NCBI GenBank assembly: GCA_013362785.1
Contig: JABFVM010000096.1
Coordinates: 1-39,167, forward strand
Origin: Streptomyces sp.
Lineage (GTDB): Bacteria > Actinomycetota > Actinomycetes > Streptomycetales > Streptomycetaceae
Length of the DNA stretch: 39,167 bases
Direction: 5' to 3'
Shown here: in pieces, positions 17,575 through 24,448 of the stretch
Layout of the letters: every line of letters starts with the position of its first letter
How positions within the stretch are numbered: the stretch's first letter is position 1
Made by a program: the position numbers and the translations under genes
Notes under the pieces: generated by a model
Told to the model about the DNA's origin: nothing
What the model saw: only the letters and a program-made list of their open reading frames with translations
The model's database searches: none

Positions 17575-19404
17575 ATGACCACCGAGACCCCCATGGACAA
17601 GACCACCGACACCACCAAGGTGTCCACCGCGGAGGCCACCCCGCTCATCCCGCTGCCGCCCGCCGCGGCACGCGCGTTGACCGTCGTCGGCTCCGCCGTC
17701 GCCCTCATAGGCACCTTCCTCGCCTGGACCTGGACCAAGGAGTTCCCGGGCAACCTCACCGTCACCGGCTACCCCGGCGGCCTCCAGGTGCTCACCCTCG
17801 TCGGCTCCGTGCTGACGCTGCTGTTCGCCCTCTCCGGCTACGGCATCCGCGGCCTGCGCTGGCTCACCCCCGGCGGCAAGAGCAGCGCCGTCCTGCTCGC
17901 CTCCCTCGGCGTGTTCGGCACCACCGGCTACACGATGGGCGCGATCAGCCAGGAGCTCGGCGGCCTGGTCAACCTGGAGCCCGGCGCCTGGGTCTCCGGC
18001 ATCGGCGCGCTCGTCGCCGTGATCGGCGCCCTCGGCCTCCCGCTCGACCAGCCCTACAGCGCCGCGGACCCGACCCCGAACCTCTGGGGCCGCATCCGCC
18101 ACGCGCTCACCGCCCCCGACCCCGGCCGTGCCAAGGAGCTGCCCTCCTGGGCCGAGATCCTGATCATCGCCGCGGGCTTCGGCGTCGGCCTGTACGTCTT
18201 CGCGTACGGCATCGGCACCGAGGACTCCGAGCTGTTCATCGGCTTCCTGATCGTCACCGCGTTCGGCTTCACCGCCGTGACCCGGGCGGGCCTCCTCAAG
18301 CGGCTCTCGGCGCTCACCGCCAAGCACCGCAACGTCGCCATGGCGGCGGCGTTCGTCGCGGCGATCTGCTTCCCCTTCACCCAGTCCAACGACCAGTTCG
18401 CCCTCATCGGCGCGAACATCCTGATCTTCGCCACGGTCGCCCTGGGTCTCAACGTCGTCGTCGGCCTCGCCGGCCTCCTCGACCTCGGTTACGTCGCCTT
18501 CCTCGGCGTCGGCGCCTACGCCGCCGCCCTGGTCTCCGGCTCCCCGCAGTCGAGCATCGGCGTCCACTTCCCGTTCTGGGCGGCCGTGCTCACCGGCGCC
18601 GCCGCCTCGCTGATCTTCGGCGTGGTGATCGGTGCCCCGACCCTGCGACTGCGCGGCGACTACCTCGCCATCGTGACGCTCGGCTTCGGTGAGATCTTCC
18701 GCATCACCATGAACAACCTGAACGGCAACAGCGGACCGGACGTCACCAACGGCTCCAACGGCATCCCCAACATCCCGGACCTGGAGATCTTCGGGTTCAA
18801 CCTCGGGCTGCCGCACGACGTCCTGGGCACCGAGCTCACCCGCTCCGGCAACTACTACCTGCTGATGCTGCTGTGCACGGCGATCGTCGTCATGGTCTTC
18901 CGCCGCTCGGCGGAGTCCCGCATCGGCCGCGCGTGGGTCGCCATCCGCGAGGACGAGACCGCCGCGACCGCGATGGGCATCAACGGCTTCCGCCTGAAGC
19001 TCCTCGCCTTCGCGCTCGGCGCCTCCCTCGCCGGTCTCGCGGGCACCGTGCAGTCGCACGTGTCGTACAGCGTCACCCCCGAGCAGTACCAGTTCGCCGG
19101 CTCCGTGCCGCCGAACTCGGCCTTCCTGCTCGCCGCCGTCATCCTCGGCGGTATGGGCACCATCAGCGGCCCGCTGATCGGCGCCGCGCTGCTCTACCTG
19201 ATCCCGGCCAAGCTCCAGTTCATGGCGGAGTACCAGCTGCTGCTCTTCGGCATCGCGCTGATGCTGCTGATGCGCTTCCGCCCCGAGGGCCTGGTCGCCG
19301 ACCGCAGGAAGCAGCTCGAATTCCACGAGACCGGACAGCTCGACGTACCGGAGGACAAGCCATTGCCCGAAGGCGCGACCGGCGTCGCGAAGGCAGGGGC
19401 GTGA
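17575..19404 (+). CDS. livM: Branched-chain amino acid ABC transporter permease LivM with N-terminal extension
   Basis: A 609-aa permease. The LivM domain proper spans about residues 255-580: IGANILIFATVALGLNVVVG, LLDLGYVAFLGVGAYAAAL, LRLRGDYLAIVTLGFGEIFR, the ATPase-contact loop IGRAWVAIREDETAATAMGI and GGMGTISGPLIGAALLY. About 250 residues precede it, with around six extra hydrophobic segments (near 33-51, 70-90, 104-122, 140-158, 192-212 and 219-235), which classical LivM proteins of 320-420 aa lack. A basic/acidic cytoplasmic tail ends the protein. ATG at 17575 is used; GTG at 17566, overlapping the livH stop, is a possible alternative that adds three residues. No frameshift is visible between the extension and the core. 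Confidence 0.9.
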   Translation: MTTETPMDKTTDTTKVSTAEATPLIPLPPAAARALTVVGSAVALIGTFLAWTWTKEFPGNLTVTGYPGGLQVLTLVGSVLTLLFALSGYGIRGLRWLTPGGKSSAVLLASLGVFGTTGYTMGAISQELGGLVNLEPGAWVSGIGALVAVIGALGLPLDQPYSAADPTPNLWGRIRHALTAPDPGRAKELPSWAEILIIAAGFGVGLYVFAYGIGTEDSELFIGFLIVTAFGFTAVTRAGLLKRLSALTAKHRNVAMAAAFVAAICFPFTQSNDQFALIGANILIFATVALGLNVVVGLAGLLDLGYVAFLGVGAYAAALVSGSPQSSIGVHFPFWAAVLTGAAASLIFGVVIGAPTLRLRGDYLAIVTLGFGEIFRITMNNLNGNSGPDVTNGSNGIPNIPDLEIFGFNLGLPHDVLGTELTRSGNYYLLMLLCTAIVVMVFRRSAESRIGRAWVAIREDETAATAMGINGFRLKLLAFALGASLAGLAGTVQSHVSYSVTPEQYQFAGSVPPNSAFLLAAVILGGMGTISGPLIGAALLYLIPAKLQFMAEYQLLLFGIALMLLMRFRPEGLVADRRKQLEFHETGQLDVPEDKPLPEGATGVAKAGA

Positions 19405-20276
19405 CCGCCATGACCACCACCACGACCGCACCCACCAGCACCACGGTGCTCGACGCGACCGGTGTCACGATGCGCTTCGGCGGTCTGACCGCCGTGCGCG
19501 ACGTGGACCTCAAGGTGAACACCGGCGAGATCGTCGGCCTCATCGGCCCCAACGGCGCCGGCAAGACGACCTTCTTCAACTGCCTCACCGGCCTGTACGT
19601 GCCGACCGAGGGCAAGGTCGCCTACAAGGGCACCGTCCTGCCGCCCAAGCCGCACCTGGTCACCCAGGCCGGCATCGCCCGTACGTTCCAGAACATCCGG
19701 CTCTTCGCCAATATGACCGTTCTGGAGAACGTGCTGGTCGGACGGCACACCCGGACCAAGGAAGGCCTCTGGTCGGCCCTCCTTCGCCTGCCCGGCTTCA
19801 AGAAGGCCGAGGACGAGTCGCGCGCCCGGGCCATGGAACTCCTGGAGTTCACCGGTCTCGCCGCCAAGGCCGACCACCTCGCCCGCAACCTGCCCTACGG
19901 CGAGCAGCGCAAGCTGGAGATCGCCCGGGCACTGGCGAGCGAGCCCGGTCTGCTCCTCCTCGACGAGCCGACCGCCGGTATGAACCCGCAGGAGACCCGC
20001 GCGGCCGAAGAGATCATCTTCGCCATCCGGGACAAGGGCATCGCCGTCCTCGTCATCGAGCACGACATCCGGTTCATCATGAACCTCTGCGACCGGGTCG
20101 CCGTGCTGGTCCAGGGCGAGAAGATCGTCGAGGGCCCCGCCGAGGTCGTCCAGGCCGACGAGCGCGTCATCGCCGCCTACCTGGGCACGCCCTTCGAGGG
20201 CGAGCCCGGCACCGCGGAGGTCGCCGCGGTCGAGGCCGCCGAGGCGCAGAGCACCACGGAAGGGGACGACAAGTGA
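19401..20276 (+). CDS. livG: Branched-chain amino acid ABC transporter ATP-binding protein LivG
   Basis: A 291-aa cytoplasmic ATPase that powers the liv transporter. Walker A GPNGAGKTT is at residues 49-57, the Q-loop is IARTFQNIRLF, the signature region is LPYGEQRKLEIARAL, Walker B is LLLLDEPTAGMN and the switch His is in VIEHDIRF. The C-terminal extension after AAYLGTPF is Ala/Glu-rich, beyond the usual LivG end. GTG at 19401 overlaps the livM stop by 4 nt (GTGA), typical of coupled genes, with AAGGCAGGGG upstream; ATG at 19410 is the alternative, 3 residues shorter. Confidence 0.9.
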   Translation: MTAMTTTTTAPTSTTVLDATGVTMRFGGLTAVRDVDLKVNTGEIVGLIGPNGAGKTTFFNCLTGLYVPTEGKVAYKGTVLPPKPHLVTQAGIARTFQNIRLFANMTVLENVLVGRHTRTKEGLWSALLRLPGFKKAEDESRARAMELLEFTGLAAKADHLARNLPYGEQRKLEIARALASEPGLLLLDEPTAGMNPQETRAAEEIIFAIRDKGIAVLVIEHDIRFIMNLCDRVAVLVQGEKIVEGPAEVVQADERVIAAYLGTPFEGEPGTAEVAAVEAAEAQSTTEGDDK

Positions 20277-20989
20277 CCGCATTGCTCGAGGTCGAGGACC
20301 TCAGGGTCGCCTACGGCAAGATCGAGGCCGTCAAGGGCATCTCGTTCAAGGTGAACGCGGGCGAGGTCGTCACCCTCATCGGCACCAACGGCGCCGGGAA
20401 GACCACGACCCTGCGGACCCTGTCGGGCCTCCTCCAGCCGCTGTCCGGCGACATCAAATTCGACGGCAAGTCGCTGAAGAAGATCCCCGCCCACAAGGTC
20501 GTCTCGCTGGGTCTCGCCCACTCCCCCGAGGGGCGGCACATCTTCCCGCGCATGACGATCGAGGACAATCTCCGCCTCGGCGCGTTCCTGCGCACCGACA
20601 AAGAGGGCATCGAGAAGGACATCCAGCGCGCCTACGACCTCTTCCCCATCCTCGGGGAACGGCGGAAGCAGGCCGCGGGCACCCTGTCCGGCGGTGAGCA
20701 GCAGATGCTCGCCATGGGACGGGCGCTGATGTCCCGGCCGAAGCTGCTCATGCTCGACGAGCCCAGCATGGGTCTCTCGCCGATCATGATGCAGAAGATC
20801 ATGTCCACCATCAAGGAGCTCAAGTCCCAGGGCACCACCATTCTGCTCATCGAGCAGAACGCCCAGGCCGCGCTCTCCCTGGCCGACCACGGCCATGTGA
20901 TGGAGGTCGGCAAGATCGTCCTCTCCGGCTCCGGGCAGGACCTGCTGCACGACGAGTCCGTGCGGAAGGCGTACCTGGGCGAGGACTGA
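20273..20989 (+). CDS. livF: Branched-chain amino acid ABC transporter ATP-binding protein LivF
   Basis: A 238-aa second ATPase of the liv complex, the usual LivF length. Walker A is GTNGAGKTT, the Q-loop region GLAHSPEGRHIFPRMT, the ABC signature LSGGEQQML, Walker B LLMLDEPSMGLSP and the switch region LLIEQNAQAAL. GTG at 20273 overlaps the livG stop by 4 nt (GTGA) and has GGAAGGGG upstream inside livG. It is the last gene of the operon; a strong hairpin follows 18 nt later. Confidence 0.93.
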   Translation: MTALLEVEDLRVAYGKIEAVKGISFKVNAGEVVTLIGTNGAGKTTTLRTLSGLLQPLSGDIKFDGKSLKKIPAHKVVSLGLAHSPEGRHIFPRMTIEDNLRLGAFLRTDKEGIEKDIQRAYDLFPILGERRKQAAGTLSGGEQQMLAMGRALMSRPKLLMLDEPSMGLSPIMMQKIMSTIKELKSQGTTILLIEQNAQAALSLADHGHVMEVGKIVLSGSGQDLLHDESVRKAYLGED

Positions 20990-21007
20990 TCGCCCCGCGT
21001 ACAACGG

Positions 21008-21045
21008 GTGAGGCCCGCGTCCCCTGCCGGGGGCGCGGGCCTCAC
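21008..21045. terminator. Bidirectional hairpin terminator, livF / pdtaR
   Basis: GTGAGGCCCGCG (21008-21019) pairs perfectly with CGCGGGCCTCAC (21034-21045). Inside, CCCC (21021-21024) pairs with GGGG (21029-21032) around TGCC. It sits between the stops of livF (20989, plus) and the response regulator (21063, minus), so it can serve both. Confidence 0.85.
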
Positions 21046-21062
21046 TCATGGGCTCGTGCGGG

Positions 21063-21719
21063 TCACCCCTTGCCGGCCTTCTTCTCCTCGGCGTCCTGGA
21101 TGACGGCCTCGGCGACCTGCTGCATCGACATCCGGCGGTCCATGGAGGTCTTCTGGATCCACCGGAACGCGGCCGGCTCGGTCAGCCCGTACTCGGTCTG
21201 GAGGATGGACTTCGCCCGGTCGACGAGCTTGCGCGTCTCCAGGCGCAGGGAGAGGTCGGCGACCTCCTTCTCCAGTTCCTTCAGCTCGGTGAACCGCGAG
21301 ACGGCCATCTCGATCGCCGGTACGACGTCGCTCTTGCTGAACGGCTTGACCAGGTAGGCCATGGCACCGGCGTCCCGGGCCCGCTCGACCAGATCCCGCT
21401 GCGAGAACGCCGTCAGCATCAGCACCGGGGCGATGCTCTCCTCGGCGATCTTCTCCGCCGCCGAAATGCCGTCCAGCTTCGGCATCTTGACGTCGAGGAT
21501 GACGAGGTCGGGCCGGTGCTCGCGGGCCAACTCCACGGCCCGCTCACCGTCACCGGCCTCGCCTACGACGGTGTACCCCTCTTCTTCGAGCATCTCTTTG
21601 AGATCGAGCCGGATCAACGCCTCGTCCTCGGCAATGACGACACGGGTCGTCAGCGGAGGCACGTGCGACTTGTCGTCGTCGGGCGCGTCTACGGGCTGGG
21701 GCGACTCGGGGGCGGTCAC
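21063..21719 (-). CDS. pdtaR: ANTAR-domain response regulator, PdtaR-like
   Basis: A 218-aa two-component response regulator that binds RNA rather than DNA. After a disordered acidic N-terminus of about 25 residues, the receiver domain (26-140) has the acidic pair ED at 31-32, the phospho-acceptor Asp76 in VILDVKMP and the conserved Lys in YLVKPF. A coiled segment (about 140-160) leads to the ANTAR domain, with LVDRAKSILQTEYGLTEPAAFRWIQKTSM. ANTAR regulators act by preventing transcription termination in target messages; the mycobacterial homologue PdtaR (Rv1626) works with the kinase PdtaS. No kinase gene lies here. GTG at 21719 has GAGGAG 6 nt upstream. Confidence 0.9.
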   Translation of the reverse strand: MTAPESPQPVDAPDDDKSHVPPLTTRVVIAEDEALIRLDLKEMLEEEGYTVVGEAGDGERAVELAREHRPDLVILDVKMPKLDGISAAEKIAEESIAPVLMLTAFSQRDLVERARDAGAMAYLVKPFSKSDVVPAIEMAVSRFTELKELEKEVADLSLRLETRKLVDRAKSILQTEYGLTEPAAFRWIQKTSMDRRMSMQQVAEAVIQDAEEKKAGKG

Positions 21720-21820
21720 GAAGGCTCCTCGTTCAGGGGCAGGGGTGCTGCTCCCAAGAGCCTACCTAGCTACGGTATGGTGGACGCGCGGAGGGTCGGG
21801 GGAAACCTTGGATTCTTCGA

Positions 21821-21895
21821 GCCCCGGTAGCCCAATTGGCAGCAGGCAACGGATTCAAAACCCGTACAGTGTCGGTTCGAGTCCGACCCGGGGCA
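21821..21895 (+). tRNA. tRNA with anticodon CAA (Leu by code), class I shape
   Basis: The acceptor stem GCCCCGG (21821-21827) pairs perfectly with CCGGGGC (21888-21894), discriminator A at 21895. The T arm GTCGG/TTCGAGT/CCGAC (21871-21887) is perfect. The D arm has GCC (21830-21832) pairing with GGC (21845-21847) and carries the GG of the D loop. The anticodon arm is ACGGA/TTCAAAA/CCCGT (21849-21865), with an A-C mismatch at its last pair and anticodon CAA at 21856-21858, which decodes UUG. The variable loop is 5 nt (ACAGT), so this lacks the long arm of normal bacterial tRNA-Leu. CCA is not encoded. It is either a functional unusual tRNA or a degenerate copy. Confidence 0.85.
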
Positions 21896-21943
21896 CTTTT
21901 CCTTCGATTTCAAGGTCAGCGTCTTTGATTACTGAAGTCGACA

Positions 21944-21972
21944 AAAGGGCCCCTCCGGCGGAGGGGCCCTTT
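21944..21972. terminator. Bidirectional terminator, tRNA / pyk
   Basis: AAAGGGCCCCTCC (21944-21956), loop GGC, GGAGGGGCCCTTT (21960-21972), followed on the plus strand by CGCTTTTCC. A perfect 13-bp stem with flanking A/T runs, between the tRNA (plus) and the pyk stop at 22002 (minus). It looks like a classical intrinsic terminator working both ways. Confidence 0.9.
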
Positions 21973-22001
21973 CGCTTTTCCGGTGTTTTCCGCCGTGTTT
22001 T

Positions 22002-23438
22002 CTACTTGGGGCTGTCGTCCTCGCCGATGTGATGGACGCGGACCATGTTCGTCGAACCGGAAACCCCGGGCGGCGATCCGGCGGTGATGACGACGGTGTC
22101 GCCCTTCTCGCAGCGGCCGTACTTCAGCAGCAACTCGTCGACCTGGTCGACCATCGCGTCCGTCGAGTCCACATGCGGGCCCAGGAACGTCTCCACACCC
22201 CAGGTCAGGTTCAGCTGGGAGCGCGTGGCGGCTTCCGGGGTGAAGGCCAGCAGGGGGATCGGGGAGCGATAGCGGGACAGACGGCGGGCCGTGTCTCCGG
22301 ACTGGGTGAAGGCGACCAGGAACTTCGCGCCCAGGAAGTCGCCGATCTCGGCCGCGGCGCGGGCCACCGCGCCGGGCTGGGTGCGGGGCTTGTTGCGTTC
22401 GGTCAGCGGCGGCAGGCCCTTGGCGAGGAGGTCCTCCTCGGCGGCCTCGACGATCTTCGCCATCGTCCGGACCGTCTCGATGGGGTACTTGCCGACGCTC
22501 GTCTCGCCGGACAGCATCACCGCGTCCGTGCCGTCGATGACCGCGTTCGCCACGTCGCTCGCCTCCGCCCTCGTCGGGCGCGAGTTGTCGATCATCGAGT
22601 CGAGCATCTGGGTCGCCACGATCACCGGCTTGGCGTTGCGCCTGGCCAGCTTGATCGCGCGCTTCTGGACGATCGGGACCTGCTCCAGCGGCATCTCCAC
22701 GCCCAGGTCCCCGCGCGCCACCATGATGCCGTCGAACGCGGCCACGATGTCCTCGATCGCGTCCACCGCCTGCGGCTTCTCCACCTTGGCGATGACCGGG
22801 AGGCGGCGGCCCTCCTCGTCCATGATGCGGTGGACGTCCTCGATGTCCCGGCCGGACCGGACGAAGGACAGCGCGATGACGTCGCAGCCGGTGCGCAGCG
22901 CCCAGCGCAGGTCCTCCTCGTCCTTCTCCGAGAGGGCGGGCACCGACACAGCGACCCCCGGCAGGTTCAGGCCCTTGTTGTCGGAGACCATGCCGCCTTC
23001 TACGACGGTGGTGTGGACGCGGGGTCCGTCGACGGAGGTGACCTCCAGACAGACCTTGCCGTCGTCGACGAGGATGCGTTCGCCGGGGGTGACGTCGGCG
23101 GCGAGGCCGGAGTAGGTGGTTCCGCAGATGTCGCGGTCGCCCTGGACCGCCTCTTCGACGCTGATGGTGAAGGTGTCCCCGCGTTCAAGGAGTACGGGTC
23201 CTTCGGCGAATCGGCCGAGGCGGATCTTCGGGCCTTGAAGGTCGGCGAGGACACCGACGCTGCGGCCGGTCTCGTCGGAGGCCTTCCGCACACGCTGGTA
23301 GCGCTCCTCGTGATCGGCGTGGCTGCCGTGGCTGAGGTTGAATCGGGCGACGTCCATTCCCGCGTCGACCAGTGCCTTTATCTGGTCGTACGAGTCGGTG
23401 GCGGGGCCCAGGGTGCAGACGATTTTCGCTCGGCGCAT
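22002..23438 (-). CDS. pyk: Pyruvate kinase
   Basis: A 478-aa glycolytic enzyme that converts phosphoenolpyruvate and ADP to pyruvate and ATP in the cytoplasm. The N-terminus MRRAKIVCTLGPATDS and the segments GMDVARFNLSHGSHADH and LADLQGPKIRLG are standard. The active-site signature is VIAKVEKPQAVDAI and the metal/substrate motif IMVARGDLGVEMP, followed by ATQMLDSMI. The C-terminal allosteric domain ends at about 470 with VRVHHIGEDD. Length matches bacterial type I/II enzymes. ATG at 23438 has no clear ribosome binding site; TAGAGT lies exactly 6 nt upstream of it, so a leaderless start is possible. Streptomyces usually carries two pyk genes; this one is next to the ANTAR regulator, which matches my memory of the pyk1 locus. 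Confidence 0.95.
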   Translation of the reverse strand: MRRAKIVCTLGPATDSYDQIKALVDAGMDVARFNLSHGSHADHEERYQRVRKASDETGRSVGVLADLQGPKIRLGRFAEGPVLLERGDTFTISVEEAVQGDRDICGTTYSGLAADVTPGERILVDDGKVCLEVTSVDGPRVHTTVVEGGMVSDNKGLNLPGVAVSVPALSEKDEEDLRWALRTGCDVIALSFVRSGRDIEDVHRIMDEEGRRLPVIAKVEKPQAVDAIEDIVAAFDGIMVARGDLGVEMPLEQVPIVQKRAIKLARRNAKPVIVATQMLDSMIDNSRPTRAEASDVANAVIDGTDAVMLSGETSVGKYPIETVRTMAKIVEAAEEDLLAKGLPPLTERNKPRTQPGAVARAAAEIGDFLGAKFLVAFTQSGDTARRLSRYRSPIPLLAFTPEAATRSQLNLTWGVETFLGPHVDSTDAMVDQVDELLLKYGRCEKGDTVVITAGSPPGVSGSTNMVRVHHIGEDDSPK

Positions 23439-23444
23439 GTTTCG

Positions 23445-23450
23445 ACTCTA
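23445..23450 (-). promoter_or_regulatory. Candidate -10 element for a leaderless pyk transcript
   Basis: On the minus strand TAGAGT is followed by 6 nt and the pyk ATG. TAnnnT six to seven bases before a start codon is the leaderless arrangement, and pyk has no good Shine-Dalgarno sequence. No convincing -35 element is visible at 17-18 nt, which keeps the call weak. Confidence 0.3.
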
Positions 23451-23581
23451 TGACTTACCGGCGGGTAGAGAATTGGTCCGGCATGACTACTCAACAACCT
23501 TTGCGTGAAGGGTTATTGACAAGTGTTGAATTGTGCGGCGAGGTGCTCCGATGAGCGTTCGAAGCACCCCGAAAGGGTTGC

Positions 23582-24298
23582 TCACAGCCGTGGCGGCGCC
23601 ATGGTGAATCGCGCGTTCACCTGCGCGTGGACCCGCTGCCGCTCGGGTTCGAGATCGAGGGGCGCGGCCGCGGACTCCTCGGCGGCGCCGTAGGCCATGG
23701 AGCGCATCCGTCCGCCGGGCGCCGGCGGATAGGGCGGCGTGGCGTTCTCCGCGCCGATGTCGGCGAGTTCCACCAGCGCGGCCAGGGAGGTCCCCAGCGC
23801 CTCCGCGTACTCCCGCGCGCGCTGCACCGCTTCCCGTACCGCCTGCTGCCGTGCCTCCCGGTGGGCCGGCGAGTCGGGGCGCAGGGCCCACCAGGGGCCG
23901 TCCACGCGCGTGAGCTCCAAGTCGGCCAGCCGCGTGGTGAGTTCACCGAGCGCCGTGAAGTCCGTGAGTACGGCGGTGATGTGGACGCGGCCGTGGTACG
24001 CGTGGACGCGTTCGCCGCGGCCCTTGTCCCTGAGTTCGGGGCTGATGGAGAAGGCGCCGGTCTCCAGTCGCTCGACCGCGTCGCCGTAGGTCTTGACGAG
24101 GTCCAGGACGGTGGTGTTGCGGCGGGTGAGGTCGTCCAGGGCGGCGCGGCGGTCCTTGCCGCGGGAGGCCACGGTGATGCCGATGCGGGCGATCTCGGGG
24201 TCGACTTCGAGGCGCGCCTCGCCGCGGACGGCGATACGGGGGGCGTCGGGAGTGCCGTAGGGGACGGCGGGTTGGGGTTCCTCTGCAGGGGCGGTCAT
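23582..24298 (-). CDS. SIMPL (DUF541) domain-containing protein
   Basis: A 238-aa protein with the SIMPL/DUF541 fold, starting at about residue 20 with the typical RIAVRGEARLEVDPEIARIGITV. Other family features are the region LETGAFSISPELRDKG, the central YHGRVHITAVLTDFTALGEL and the helix HREARQQAVREAVQRAREYAEALG. Bacterial homologues such as BP26/OMP28 form ring-shaped assemblies, but they are exported, whereas this copy has no signal peptide and may be cytoplasmic. Function is unknown. ATG at 24298 begins MTAPAEEPQPAVPYG and was chosen over the frame extension to 24346 because homologous sequence starts soon after it; the ribosome site is weak (GAGTGGGA). Confidence 0.85.
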   Translation of the reverse strand: MTAPAEEPQPAVPYGTPDAPRIAVRGEARLEVDPEIARIGITVASRGKDRRAALDDLTRRNTTVLDLVKTYGDAVERLETGAFSISPELRDKGRGERVHAYHGRVHITAVLTDFTALGELTTRLADLELTRVDGPWWALRPDSPAHREARQQAVREAVQRAREYAEALGTSLAALVELADIGAENATPPYPPAPGGRMRSMAYGAAEESAAAPLDLEPERQRVHAQVNARFTMAPPRL

Positions 24299-24397
24299 AC
24301 GTCCCACTCTGTCATCGCTTGCTGGGTTACGGCCGCCGTCGGTCACCAGATCGAAACCTTTGAGGTCTGTTCCGGCTCGGCATGACCAGGTCAGAAT

Positions 24398-24421
24398 CTA
24401 CGCGCGTTATCTACGCGCGTT
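24398..24421 (+). repeat. Direct repeat CTACGCGCGTT x2 before the 5'-nucleotidase gene
   Basis: CTACGCGCGTT occurs at 24398-24408 and 24411-24421, separated by 2 nt (period 13). It lies 27 nt before the ATG. The inner ACGCGCGT is itself palindromic. It could be an operator, but the 13-nt period does not fit the 11-nt spacing of the Streptomyces PHO box. Confidence 0.45.
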
Positions 24422-24448
24422 GTGACCATTCGCCTGGGAGATGCACTC

